From Ceratothoa steindachneri (lineage: Eukaryota; Arthropoda; Malacostraca; Isopoda; Cymothoidae), in NCBI GenBank assembly GCA_963969495.1, contig OZ018330.1:71176954-71240953 (forward strand): a DNA stretch of 64,000 nt. Direction: 5' to 3'. The first letter of the stretch is position 1, and each line of letters begins with the position of its first letter. A program made the translations under genes and the position numbers. Below, piece after piece: positions 12,139 through 22,861 of this stretch. The notes under the pieces are model-generated. The model saw only the letters and a program-made list of their open reading frames with translations. It had not been told where the DNA came from and made no database searches.

Positions 12139-15100
12139 ATGGATCTGGAGGCTGAAGGTGTAGCCAGATTACTTCCCCTGTTAAATTGCAAATTGCGCGA
12201 AATTTTTATATCTTTACCATCTGAGTGTACAATTAACTACAGCACCTTGAAAGCTGAGTTATTGGCCGCTCATAATATGACTCCCGATTTCCACCGCCAA
12301 GAATTTCGAGGAGGTCGTATTAAACCCGGACAGACGTTCCGTCAATTCGGATACATTCTTCAGAGGAATTTTAAATTTTGGTTAGAATCCTCAAAGGTTG
12401 ATCCGGACTACGAGTCCTTAACGGACTTCGTGTTGCGAGATCAATTTTTGGCGTCTCTCCCGACGGAGATCCGCGCGTTTGTTAAGGACCGTCGGTGCCA
12501 GACCTTTAAAGAATGTACCGAAGAAGCGGATGTCTATGCCGCAAGCCATAATTTATATCCAAAGGAGAATCGAACTTCTCACCAACCCCCAAACCAGGAA
12601 AGAAGGAAGGATTCGCGCCCCTTCCCAGGAAAGCTGACAAAGTTTCCGGGCCCCGTAAGACCCCAAAACTTCATTCCCCAAAATCAACAACGGGACTCCA
12701 AACCTCCCGTTCAGATTTCTTCTCCACCTCTCTTCCCGAAGCGACCAATAATATGCTTCACCTGTGGTGTAGAAAACCACATGAGCTGGAATTGCCCCCA
12801 AAATTCTAGGCTTAAAAGCGGACCAGCCCACCAAGTTCACCAGATTTATGCAACCCCGGCTCCCCCGGAGGTGCAGACCCAAGCAGCAACTTCTCCCCCT
12901 CCGTCAGGCCACCAGGTAAATTTTATTTTTGATAAAAGTTCACCAGGAACTTTGAAATTTGAGGAGGGCAGCGTGAATGGCTGCCGAGTATCGACTCTCG
13001 TCAGGGACACAGGATGTACTTGTTTCATCGTGTCCGACGAACTCCTTTCCCCAGTGGACCCTAACCACGAAAAATTTGCGGTGGTACATGACTACCTTGG
13101 GCGGGCGAACAGATTCCCCGTCGTTAGATGTTACCTGCAGTGTCAATATTATGATGGCTGGGCTGAAGTCATTTCAGCACCCATAAAATTCTGCTCTGTA
13201 CTTATAGGACAGAGCCCCCAAGTAAGTTCCGACCCTGTGTCCCAGGCCGCCCTTACTCGAGGTCGAGCTAAGAAGGAAGCCCAGGAGTCCGTCCCCCTCA
13301 GAACCCCGTTACCGTCCGAATTCTCGGAGATCCTTAACCAGGACTTTAGGACGGCACAAAAGGAGTGTGAAGCACTAACACCCTTATGGGATAAGGCCCA
13401 AAACCAGGACACGGAGACTGTCCGTGGACCTAAAGTCATCAGGTACCTGGAGGAAGGTGGCTTTCTTTATCGATCCGCCGAGGACAGTAATAACGCTGTT
13501 ACTACTGTCCTATGCCTTCCACGATCCCATGTCCCTATAGTGCTCAAAGTGGCTCATGACAGCATTTTTTCCGGTCATTTTAGTCACACTAAAACTGGCC
13601 AGCGCATTTTTAGATATTTTTATTGGCCGGGTGCTGCAGCTGACATCTCAAAGCATTGTCGATCGTGCGATGTGTGCCAGAAGACGTCCGCTAAAGGGCG
13701 GGTAAAACCTGCTCCCTTACAAAGGAGACCAGTCATTACTGAACCCTTCTCCAGAGTGGCCATCGACCTGGTTGGCCCTATCCACCCACCTTCGAGCGAA
13801 GGGCACAGCTACATTTTCACCTTGGTAGACTTTGCTACCCGTTTTCCCGAGGCTGTCCCCCTTCGCCGAATCGACAGTATTTCTTGCGCCGAGGCCCTCA
13901 TTTCCATCTTTTCGAGGGTACGCGTCCCCAAGGAAATACTCTCCGATAGAGGCCGACAATTCACCTCTGAGTTGATGGAGTACGTAGGGAAGCTGCTTAT
14001 GGTAAAGCCCCTTTTTACCACCCCCTTCCGGCCACAGACAAACGGGATGTGCGAAAAATTAAATGGAAATTTAAAATCCATTATTAAGAAGATCTGTGCC
14101 GAGCAGCCCCGCGAATGGCACCGATATCTCCCGGTCGCCCTATTCGCCTATCGGGAAATTCCCCACCGTACATTAGGCTTCGCCCCGTTCGAGCTCCTTT
14201 ATGGACGTAATATACGCGGGCCACTCAGTATTTTAAAAGAGTTGTTAATTAAGCCCCAACTGGATCAAGAACTCCAGTCATCTTACGCCTATGTCTTGGA
14301 CCTACGCCAGAGGCTCGAGAAATGCGCAAACATCGCCTATAAAAATGCCGATGTCAATTTGGAGAAATACAAAACCTATTTTGATGTCCGGTCCGAAGAT
14401 CGTAAATTTAAGCCCGGTGATGAAGTACTCCTGCTCCTTCCCACAGCCAGTAATAAATTACTGAGCCAATGGAAAGGTCCGTACCCGGTCCGCGAGGCAC
14501 GAGGACCGGGAGATTACCTCATTGGTACCCCAGCAGGCGATAAGCTCTATCACGTCAACTTATTGAAAAAGTACCACCGGCGCGCCCATGGACATACCTT
14601 CGTAGCGCTGGACGAAACATCGGCGCTTGAAGAGGATTACCCCGCGGAGTCCCTTAATGTAATCCAGACAGTGTGCATCCAACCTGATGCCGATTACCCT
14701 CTTCCTTCCCTACCAGGCGAGCCGTTTGAACCCTCTGACCTGGATATCGACGCGCAGCTGACACCACATCAAAAGGGTCAGCTACAAGATCTATTACGTC
14801 AGTTTGACGACGTTATTTCGGAGAAGCCTGGGTGCGCTACTAGTTTCAAGCATGATATCAAATTAACAACCTTAGAACCCGTCCGTTCAAAACCCTATCC
14901 CATGCCGATTCATTTACGCCAAGCCTTTAACGCCGAAGTTGATAATTTAATTAGTTTAGACATCATAGAACCTTCCACCTCTAGTTATTGTTCCCCAGTC
15001 GTCATGGTCAAGAAACCTGATGGCTCTTATCGGATGTGCATCGACTTCCGGAAGTTAAATTCGGTAACTGTGTTCGACGCCGAGCCCATCCCGTTGGTAG

Positions 15101-15285
15101 ACCAAAACCTCCACCTTTTCGAAAACGCCAAGTTCATCTCAGAACTCGATTTGTGCAAGGCGTATTATCAAATCCCCCTCCGGCCTGAGGTGAAAGCATA
15201 TACCGCCTTTGCAACAGAGAAAGGCCTTATGCAATTCAAGCGCCTTCCTTTTGGCCTCGTCACTGCTTGTAGCAACTATGTATAA
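12139..15285 (+). CDS. gag-pol: gag-protease-integrase-RT (N part) of Gmr1-like element
   Basis: 1048 codons from ATG 12139; the frame opens further upstream at about 12040. Residues 10-140 are a SCAN-like gag fold (FVLRDQFLASLPTEIRAF). Residues 206-219 are a CX2CX4HX4C knuckle. D290 sits in RDTGCT, a retropepsin-like site. Residues 473-515 are the integrase H2C2 finger. The integrase triad is D543 (AIDLVGPI), D603 (LSDRGRQFTS) and E639, giving D-x59-D-x35-E as in retroviral-type integrases. A GPY/F-like module follows (SQWKGPYPV, residues 775-783). RT starts near 875, has YRMCIDFRKLN at about 964 and D1004 in ELDLCKAYYQI. The frame is lost by a 1-base shift near 15265-15275. The integrase-RT junction is uninterrupted, so the unusual order is native. 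Confidence 0.92.
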   Translation: MDLEAEGVARLLPLLNCKLREIFISLPSECTINYSTLKAELLAAHNMTPDFHRQEFRGGRIKPGQTFRQFGYILQRNFKFWLESSKVDPDYESLTDFVLRDQFLASLPTEIRAFVKDRRCQTFKECTEEADVYAASHNLYPKENRTSHQPPNQERRKDSRPFPGKLTKFPGPVRPQNFIPQNQQRDSKPPVQISSPPLFPKRPIICFTCGVENHMSWNCPQNSRLKSGPAHQVHQIYATPAPPEVQTQAATSPPPSGHQVNFIFDKSSPGTLKFEEGSVNGCRVSTLVRDTGCTCFIVSDELLSPVDPNHEKFAVVHDYLGRANRFPVVRCYLQCQYYDGWAEVISAPIKFCSVLIGQSPQVSSDPVSQAALTRGRAKKEAQESVPLRTPLPSEFSEILNQDFRTAQKECEALTPLWDKAQNQDTETVRGPKVIRYLEEGGFLYRSAEDSNNAVTTVLCLPRSHVPIVLKVAHDSIFSGHFSHTKTGQRIFRYFYWPGAAADISKHCRSCDVCQKTSAKGRVKPAPLQRRPVITEPFSRVAIDLVGPIHPPSSEGHSYIFTLVDFATRFPEAVPLRRIDSISCAEALISIFSRVRVPKEILSDRGRQFTSELMEYVGKLLMVKPLFTTPFRPQTNGMCEKLNGNLKSIIKKICAEQPREWHRYLPVALFAYREIPHRTLGFAPFELLYGRNIRGPLSILKELLIKPQLDQELQSSYAYVLDLRQRLEKCANIAYKNADVNLEKYKTYFDVRSEDRKFKPGDEVLLLLPTASNKLLSQWKGPYPVREARGPGDYLIGTPAGDKLYHVNLLKKYHRRAHGHTFVALDETSALEEDYPAESLNVIQTVCIQPDADYPLPSLPGEPFEPSDLDIDAQLTPHQKGQLQDLLRQFDDVISEKPGCATSFKHDIKLTTLEPVRSKPYPMPIHLRQAFNAEVDNLISLDIIEPSTSSYCSPVVMVKKPDGSYRMCIDFRKLNSVTVFDAEPIPLVDQNLHLFENAKFISELDLCKAYYQIPLRPEVKAYTAFATEKGLMQFKRLPFGLVTACSNYV

Positions 15286-16156
15286 CCGTCTCATGAGAAG
15301 GTTGTTAGATGGACTTCCAAACGTATCCTTTTACTTTGATAATGTCTACGTCGCTACTCGCGAATGGAGTCACCATTTAACCACCCTATTAGCTCTCTTC
15401 GAGCGGCTGCGCGAAAATGGCCTCACCATTGGCCCCAGCAAATGCCATTTTGCCCACGAAACCATCAAATATTTGGGTTTCAAAATAGGACAAAGCCAGT
15501 TGGGTCCCCAAGAGGACAAGATTAAGGCAATCGCCGACATGCCCCTCCCGATTACAAAGAAGCAATTAAGATCGTTCCTAGGATCAGCTTCGTACTATCG
15601 GCGATTCGTTCCGAATTTCGCTGCGATTTCGGCGCCCCTCAGCTCCCTTTTAAAAAAGATTTCACCCGATCGTCTACGTTGGAATGATGTCGCTATTTCC
15701 CATTTTAATCAGCTCAAGAGTAAGCTCATGACTGCCCCCATTTTAAAGTTGCCCAACCCGGGAAAATCCTTTGGGATTAAGACAGACGCGTCCAACGAGG
15801 GCATTGGAGGTGTACTCCTTCAATACGAGGATGACGGCACGAGTCATCCAGTTGCATATGCTAGTCGTCAATTATTACCACGCGAAAAGAGATATGCCAC
15901 TATAGAAAAGGAAGCTCTATCAATTATCTGGGTCATAGACAAATTCAAGATGTACTTGATAGGTAAAGAATTTCAAATAGGAACCGACCACCGTCCGTTA
16001 GCCTATATTAGGAATGTGCGACACTCAAACGGCCGCATCATGCGCTGGAGTTTACTCTTGCAAGAGTATCAATTTAAAATAAATTATATCAAAGGTTCCG
16101 ATAACCAGGTCGCTGACGCACTCAGTAGGAATGCGTTACCGAATAGCGTAGAATAA
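15209..16156 (+). CDS. pol: RT C part and RNase H of Gmr1-like element
   Basis: The true product continues from the previous frame at about 15270 (MYNRLMRRLLDGLP). RT motif C reads YFDN at 15332-15343 where the family has an F/Y-x-D-D. The second catalytic aspartate is therefore asparagine, and this copy's RT is probably dead. The connection domain (RSFLGSASYYRRFVPNF) is followed by RNase H with its acidic residues kept: IKTDASNEGIGG, EKEALSIIW, GTDHRPLAYI and NQVADALSR. It stops at 16154-16156. No integrase follows, confirming that the only integrase lies upstream. About 400 bp of AT-rich non-coding sequence separates the stop from the 3' LTR. Confidence 0.92.
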   Translation: MQQRKALCNSSAFLLASSLLVATMYNRLMRRLLDGLPNVSFYFDNVYVATREWSHHLTTLLALFERLRENGLTIGPSKCHFAHETIKYLGFKIGQSQLGPQEDKIKAIADMPLPITKKQLRSFLGSASYYRRFVPNFAAISAPLSSLLKKISPDRLRWNDVAISHFNQLKSKLMTAPILKLPNPGKSFGIKTDASNEGIGGVLLQYEDDGTSHPVAYASRQLLPREKRYATIEKEALSIIWVIDKFKMYLIGKEFQIGTDHRPLAYIRNVRHSNGRIMRWSLLLQEYQFKINYIKGSDNQVADALSRNALPNSVE

Positions 16157-16559
16157 TTGTATTCATAGGATTAGTATCTCCATGTAGGTATATACCGTCT
16201 TATACGACTTAATTTAAGATTCTTTTGTAATATAATTAATTAATGTATATGTCTGAATTTTGTAACGCTCAATGTCTAATTTTTTGTATGTATATATATT
16301 TGTTCTTATTAATTTACGTATAAATTATTTTGTCCCGTATGTACTAAGTTTATATCATTTCATTGTTCCATGCCTTTTTTTTTTATTAAGTTGTATTAAA
16401 GGTTATTTTCCCCTGTAATCTAAAGATCAAAATAATCATGTATTGAGGTAATAATAGTTAGGTGCAGGAAGATACGGTTGGTACAAGAAAACGAGTTCCC
16501 TACAACGGAGCTCTATCGTTGTCCCTTCTCTCTTTTTTTTCGAAGTGACAACTTCCCCT

Positions 16560-16571
16560 GGAATGGAGGGG
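16560..16571 (+). other. Polypurine tract
   Basis: GGAATGGAGGGG lies directly before the TGTGATAG start of the 3' LTR, where the plus-strand primer of an LTR element is expected. Confidence 0.75.
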
Positions 16572-18041
16572 TGTGATAGAACGAGTTCAGAGCTGCATTC
16601 ATTTCAACTTCTATCACATTTTATTTAAAACCATGAGGCTACCCACGTGCATCTTCGATTCGAGGCTTGGAGTCTTATCAACAGCTACCGGACGCCAATG
16701 TTTAAACAAGGAGGTTATCGTCCCCCCCGTTCGCCCCCATACGCCGACCTCGCCAGATCGAGTTAGGCTTATGGGCAGATAAGGCATTGTTCCCCGGCTC
16801 GGCTGTGCGTTGCCTCGAAGCTTCCACCCCATTCTCCCCCACACCAAGGAGATGTCCTGGCTATTTATATGGAAACTTTACCACTAAGATCAGATTGGAG
16901 ATCCAGATTTTCGTCGCGAAACATCACCACGACCCTCTCTCCCTTTGTGCGCCAAGGGACCTCGACCTCGAGATTCACCATCACTTGTCCAGAAGGAGGA
17001 CAATATTCCTTGAGTGCCAAAGGTTCGAGCCTTTAGTGACGCCAAGTCCCCAAGGCATCCCCCCCTGTTGTTCAAGGAGAACAGCATTAGAACAGCCATT
17101 GTTCGTTTTGAGCCCTTCGCCAAGAAACGGTTCTCATCCCCCCTCTGTTGTTCAAGGAGAACAGCATTAGAACAGCCATTGTTCGTTTTGAGCCCTTCGC
17201 CAAGAAACGGTTCTCATCCCCCCCTGTTGTTCAAGGAGAACAGCATTAGAACAGCCATTGTTCGTTTTGAGCCCTTCGCCAAGAAACGGTTCTCATCCCC
17301 CCCCCCCTGTTGTTCAAGGAGAACAACATTAGAACAGCCATTGTTCGTTTTGAGCCCTTCGCCAAGAAACGGTTCTCACCCCCCCTGTTGTTCAAAGGAG
17401 AACAACATTAGAACAGCCATTGTTTTTGAGCCCGTAGACAAGAGACGGTTCTCATCCCCCCCTTTGTTCAGAAGAGAACAACCTAGAACAGCCATTGTTC
17501 GTCAAGCCGTTCGTCGAGTAACGGTTCTCCTTTCCAAGACGCCACGTCAGGATCCTTTTATCCCCCCCCCCCCCTTCGGCTGGAACTCGCCAGCGGACCG
17601 AATATTCCTTCAAGTACCTTCCACTGCACCCTAATGAAGTTACGTAAGCCAAGCGTCACCTTTTGAGTATTGATCCCTTATTTGTCAATTCTATCCTGTG
17701 CTTTAAATGGTTTATCGAACCATCCCATCTCTTTAACTCCATATTTGTTTTACCTTTTTTTGATCCCTTAAATCCTTGGATTAGCCCGAGTCTCCACGAC
17801 CCTTTCCATTCTGTTTGTCAATATTTTCCGTTTTTGTGTTTGCTGATAGTTATTATTAATAAAACTCTATTTTATTAATGATAGCAATATTATTATCCTT
17901 GAGCTCAGTTCCACTTCTTAAGCATTTTGAAGATACATAATATCGGCCGCCAGACAGTAAAAACGCACTCTAGAGATAATTAAGGAAGTTCCCTCAACGA
18001 ATAGTGATATATGGTATATCTTCGGGAGTCATTCTACGACA
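16572..18041 (+). repeat. 3' LTR of Gmr1-like element
   Basis: A near-identical copy of 9992-11462. I counted four substitutions (around 16844, 16872, 17425 and 18021) plus length changes in C runs. The repeat array lies at 17058-17535. The LTR ends CTACGACA and is followed by ACGTG, the second copy of the target duplication. Confidence 0.93.
17058..17535 (+). repeat. Tandem array of ~80-bp units in 3' LTR
   Basis: Same five-plus-two array as in the 5' LTR, with different C-run lengths. Unit number matches between LTRs, as expected after a single round of reverse transcription. Confidence 0.92.
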
Positions 18042-20264
18042 ACGTGCTTCTTGTACCCGGTAGAGGTGATTTCCATACCGAGTACATTTCATTCGTTGGT
18101 GTAGGAATATCGCATATCCCCTACACGCACGTCTGCTCTTAGGGTGCGTCCAATGGGGACCACCTTGAACTTCTCTTGGTTTGTTCTTATTTTCCATTGA
18201 GCCTCGTAGTTGTTCAAGTTCACGATTTCTATCGCTGTCATGCGAGCTTGCCGCCACGGTGCATTTCCCCAAGGAGATATGATTATCTGGCTGAAATCAT
18301 CGGCGTATTGAATATTGAGGCAATAGGGGTACACAGGGGCTGGGACATCCGCGGTGTATATCAAGTAAAACGTGGGGGACAGACACTTCACTCCCCACCC
18401 CCCCTGCGGGAGGCCCGCAGTGAGCGGAAACTTTGGTCCGTCCGTGCACCCTAGACTGACATACGCCGCTCTCTCCATGACGTAGTCACAGAGAGTTCTT
18501 TCCAAGTTTTCACTTAGACCCAGCTGTAAGATCTTATACTGCATGCCCCTCTGCCACACCTTATCAAACGCCTTTGATACATCCCGACAAACAATATCCA
18601 CCTAACTCCTGTCCCGTTTGGCTTGGGCAAGCTTTTCCGTAATGACATTGATTGCCATTTCCGTACTTCGCTTCTTTCTAAACCCGTATTGGCAAGGGTT
18701 GTAGAGAGAGTTTTCTTCCAGGTGAGACACCAGCCTCCCGTTGAGGATCTTCTCAAAGAGTTTCCCGCCAAATTCCAGAAGTGAAATTGGGCGGTAGCTC
18801 TCTCTCTCTCAACGTTGGGTCCTTTCCATGCTTGGGCAAGAAGATCATCTTTGCCGTCTTATAAGCATCTGGAAAGTACCCTGTATTCAGACATGCGTTG
18901 AAAATACGTCTCATTCCTTCGTTGATGTTTGCTGGTGCCTTTTCGAAGTTTAGCTTCGTAAGCCCCCATTGGACTGGGGCTTTTTGTCGGAATGAGCGGA
19001 GTGCGCCAAGGATCTCTTCTTCGGTGATCTCGGCGTCTCCGTCACGCAGTCTGTCCACCTGGTGATGAGGATGCGTTCGGTGTATTTCCGTGTTAAGTTC
19101 GTCTACGATGTTATTTTCGAACTCTATATTAAAATCTTCGTTTTCTTCTTCTGGTATACTGAAGATTATTTCCCAATAACGCCGGAATATTACTTCGATG
19201 TTTCTTTCCTCTGTCTCAATGGATCCATCTTATTTTCGGATTTCCATTTTCTTCTTTTTTTCCAGATGATCCTCTGAGACTTTTTACTCTCTTCCAAAAG
19301 TCTTTGGGGGATGTATCTCGATCGAGGCTCTCAATCGCATCGTCCCATTGTCTTTGTTGTTGTTTGAGGATCAACTTGTTGAGCTCTTCCTTGATCTCTC
19401 TACTTCGTTGTAGCGAGTCAATTGATGCGTTTCTGATATTTAATTCATACATTTATAAGATGTTCTTTGGGGTCTTCGAGTGCCTCGTCTATCTCCTCGA
19501 GAATTGCCTCGTCCAGATTTGGTGGGCGATAGGCCTTGAGAAGATCCGCGTACCGTGCTTAGTTTGCTCTCCTGTAGTCTTTTCTGACTGGAGCTGGGAC
19601 TTGTATAGGGTTCCTGTTGATGGTAAGTAGGATCCCTATATGATCACTACATGGTACCTGGACTGGTTCCATGTAGTAATTGAACGGCAGCTGACGATTA
19701 GCCAGACAAATGTCTGGTTTTGTGGCACTTCTTCCTCGAATATAGGTTGGGAAGTCTGGGCCTATTCTATGGACCATATTTCGGTCCATCATAGTTTTCA
19801 AGCACCTTCCAGTTCCGTTGAAGGTCCTGTACCCGGATTCCCGACATCTGGCATTAAGATTCCCCAATAATATGGTGGGGGGTCCTTCGGCCAAATAGGC
19901 CAGAAAGAGAATGGATTGGCAAATATCCTCGTCTCGGCGGCTGGTACCCGGTGGCGATGGCCAGCTTACCTATATCGAGTTCGACCTCTATTGCAAGATA
20001 GGATTCTTCCAGGTTTCTTATTGGCTTGTACTTGATCCCTCTTTTGATGGCGATGGCAGCACCGTCGTACCGCTCTTGAGAGTAATTCGTGATTAACACG
20101 TCGTAGTCCCAGATCTTCATTTCGGAGCTACGAGTGTCAATCCCATGTTCAGAAATCAAGATGACATCTGCATCAATCTCCCTGAACAAATTTCCGTAGA
20201 GAGTTCTTTTCGCTGTCCAGCCGTTGGTGTTAATTTTCATGATTTTTAGTGAGTTCCGTTCCAT
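18042..20264 (-). pseudogene. Jockey-like LINE ORF2: endonuclease and RT
   Basis: From 20264 leftward: an EEP endonuclease opens with MKINTNGWTAKRTLYGNLF. It has ILISEHGI, LLGNLNARCRE (the usual GDLNAR with D changed to N) and PCSDHIGI. Linker sequence follows at 19452-19216. The RT fingers show CQYGFRKKRSTEMAINVITE (18715-18640). Motif A is DVSKAFDKVW (18580), motif B is AGLPQGG, and motif C is YADD at about 18305. A CT expansion near 18800 and stops such as the one at 18601 break the frame. The ORF runs into the LTR element at 18042 and resumes at 9991. The full LINE was therefore about 4 kb. Confidence 0.82.
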
Positions 20265-20276
20265 CGTGAGATGTAT

Positions 20277-21312
20277 TTACCTGTGTTTCTTCTTAGTCTT
20301 TTTGCTTTTTGGGGCCTGTGGGGCGAGTCTGGAGTGCCCAGGCTTTTCGCTCTTCGGGGGAGGACTAGGAGTCTTTGACTGACTCTTCGTCGCTCTTGTG
20401 CGAGTGCATGGGCCCTTGTCACTATCCGAAGATGTGGTCTCTTCTTCTTCTTTATCATTAATCTCGTCTTCTTCTTCGGATTCCTCGAATGAGGGAGATT
20501 CGATGACTTCTTTTAGTCCAGTGGCTTTCTCTTTATTGTTCCCAATAATGCTATCCTTGAATGCCTTGCAGCATTCGGGGTCATCAGGCACGATGATGGA
20601 TGGAAAGTTATTAGCCTTTAGTAGCGCGTTTAAAACCTGGTTGTAGCATCCAGGTCTTACCGCATTTGCCACGTTTGCATGTGTAATGCAGATGAGTATT
20701 TTAGCACTTAGATCATTTGTGAAGACCATCGGTGAGGGAGTTGCCATTGCTGAGGCCATCCCTTCACTTCTCTTCACAGTGCTTGCATAGGTTGTCGTTT
20801 TCTTCTTCTTTTCTTCATTTTCCATTTTCTTTATTATTTCCTTTCTCTTGAGGCAGTTAAGGGCCATCGTTCGATGGGGTCCCTTGCAGTTCATGCACTT
20901 CTTGTCAGTGCTTTTACAGGAGTCATATCTATGACCAAATTGTTCCTTTTGGGGATAAGTTGACGTTGGTATGTTTTTCTAGCGCATAGCAGACGAAGCA
21001 CATCTGAATGCTGTGATATTTCTCATGTTCGATATTGCAGCCTGGGATCCTCATGTTAAAAATGAGGAGTCCCTCCGTTGCCGCCTTGTGAGCCATTTCG
21101 GTGGTTTGGAAAGTCACCTTGAAGCCTTGGGTGTGGTCACGGACTTTTATGACCTCCCTGATCTTAGCCCATGTGTGGTTCCTTTCCACCTCGCTTTTGA
21201 TGTCCGCGGGGGAGTTCTCTCCCACCCAGCTCTCTACCTTTCGGCAGATCACACTTCTATTGGCAGAGATAGCTGGTGGGGTCTTCGCTTCCAAATCCAT
21301 GGCCTTTAGCAC
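20277..21312 (-). pseudogene. Jockey-like LINE ORF1 (gag-like, zinc knuckles)
   Basis: Two overlapping frames make up one ORF1. Positions 21312-20929 encode a region with DHTQGFKVTFQTTEMAH, then NMRIPGCNIEHEKY and a first knuckle around CFVCYALEKHTNVN. One frameshift near 20935 leads to a second knuckle, CKGPHRTMALNC, and a long acidic and then S/T/P/K-rich tail ending KKTKKKHR just before ORF2. It should bind the LINE RNA. The ORF1-ORF2 gap is about 12 bp. The 5' end is near 21440. Confidence 0.75.
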
Positions 21313-21479
21313 TTCGGCCCCTTCTTCGGATAGGAGCCGGTCTATATCTTTATTTTCACCGCATATAGAGATGAATCCATTTGGGATGTCGATTAGCTTG
21401 ATTAGTGCAATCCTTAAATTTGCTGCTTAATTTTTATAACCATCATTACTATTACAGCTATTTTTCTCCCACATCTAGG

Positions 21480-21933
21480 AGGAGCCCTTTCTCATCTCTA
21501 TAATTTTCAAATTCAACTCTCTTTTATCAAGTGGATTCCAATCAGTGATCTTTCTTGATCCGTCTACTTTCTTAAAATCTTGGCTCTATTGAGTCTCTAT
21601 TGTTGCTATGATACCTTGTTTGTTTTGTTCACGTATCCAGGTACGTGTTCTTCCATCACGCGAAGCTATTCTCATCGTAATGCCTTCGTGATATTTCTTC
21701 GCTAACCCGAGTATCATTGTATGTTTTTTATGCTCAGGCTCAAAAGTTTCAGCCCTATAAATGAAAGCAGGGATTATGCATTGGTAACCTACTTTCCTTT
21801 GAGAGAGATGATCATATGACTTTTGAACATTGTGCTTGGCAACTCTAAAGGAGTTCTGAATTAGATTATATTTTGCTGGTTGATAAGTTATACATTTAGG
21901 CATCAGTTTTACTTTCAGTGCTAGTAAGCTCAT
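21480..21933 (-). pseudogene. RTE-like LINE C-terminal fragment
   Basis: The minus strand gives GYQCIIPAFIYRAETFEPE, matching the usual VLPALTYGAETW region. It continues with ITMRIASRDGRTRTWIREQ, matching the RRDR...WIREQT motif that ends many RTE-like reverse transcriptases, and further left with ITDWNPLDKREL. The catalytic part is absent. Sequence between 21934 and 22467 shows no gene. Confidence 0.65.
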
Positions 21934-22479
21934 GAAGTAAATATCCCGATGTTAAGGCATTCCTCAATTCATCTTGACAGTACTGTTTTGCTAATCTCAT
22001 TTTCTGAATATTTCCTCGGGGCAGGAATTGAACAATTGTGACGCGATGATATCTTACTACCTTGCCCTTTGTGTAGTCAAAGATTTATTAGTTCGTTCAA
22101 GATTATGCAATCTTTAGAGTTTGGATAGATGTTTTCAAAGAAGCTTATATTTACCTGGTACATTACCACTTTGGTTTATTAGAGGCACTACAGGACTTTT
22201 GGGTTTATCGGAAGTATCAACACTTTTAAAAAAAACTATGCACTACGTGAAATACCCATTTAAAATGTCCTTATTTCGCTGCTAATCCGAAAGAAGAGGC
22301 CATCACTTTATAATAATTAAAACAAAAATGAAAGCTTCAGTTACCAATGTAGATATTCTGATTCAAAGGAGAAAATGTGGATGGGATAGACAATTAAAAA
22401 CCAAAGTTACTAAAAAGAATGAACTTAAACCCTTTTTAGCGGCAAACAGTGGAAGATTAAATGATTGTTAATAACTTAC

Positions 22480-22710
22480 TTCTTCAATTAGAGTTGAAAG
22501 GTGATCGAGCGGTTGGGGGGATATGTCACCTAAAATTATATTTTCTCTGACGTTGCTGTTTTCCTCTTCCCGCACCAATGGCTCGTCTGTGTTCTTCAGG
22601 AAGAATACGGCCTTGGTTCGAAGACCAGCCGAAACTTCTTGGGAGGCGACCAACTGATTCGCCGGATTTTGACCAATAATCAGCTGGAACACCAAATTTC
22701 CTTGTTTCAC
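22480..22710 (-). CDS. Axonemal dynein heavy chain, N-terminal coding exon 2
   Basis: This 231-bp exon encodes 77 residues in phase 0 at both ends. An AG acceptor precedes it (22711-22712) and a perfect GTAAGT donor follows (22479-22474). It includes LRTKAVFFLKNTDEP and ILGDISPQPLDHLSTLIEE. I recognise these as the N-terminal tail of outer-arm beta-class axonemal dynein heavy chains (DNAH9/11/17), where a ...F/YFL/VK... strand precedes GDLSxxPLexLxxLxxEV. The product would be a roughly 4500-residue motor of ciliary axonemes; the rest of the gene lies left of this exon and probably beyond the window. The LINE/LTR complex at 9.4-21.4 kb would then sit in intron 2. The gene seems intact here. 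Confidence 0.75.
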
Positions 22711-22861
22711 CTCATTTGCAAATGCGACATTATTTTATTCACCTTAATTAAATCATTGTTGGCTGAAGGAGATTTCCTCAAGGTTATAAGTGAGGGGTTG
22801 CCAAAGGTTATTCGCCAGTGGTTTCCTTGAGAGAGAAATAAAAATAATCGGTCCTTATGCT

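Larger units (their letters stand above)
9992..18041 (+). mobile_element. Gmr1-like Ty3/gypsy LTR retrotransposon (INT before RT)
   Basis: A complete 8050-bp element. LTRs of 1471 and 1470 bp start TGTGATAG and end CTACGACA. ACGTG flanks it on both sides (9987-9991 and 18042-18046), a perfect 5-bp target duplication. Order of parts: 5' LTR, gag, CCHC knuckle, protease-like DTG, integrase with GPY/F-like tail, reverse transcriptase, RNase H, polypurine tract, 3' LTR. The integrase and RT sequences are clearly Ty3/gypsy type, but their order is that of Ty1/copia. This is the defining trait of the Gmr1-like clade, first described from deuterostomes. About four substitutions and some C-run length changes separate the LTRs, so insertion is recent. 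It lies inside a Jockey-like LINE. Confidence 0.9.

Noticed and set aside
20398..20646. Plus-strand serine-rich frame
   Set aside because: Complement of the acidic tail of LINE ORF1.
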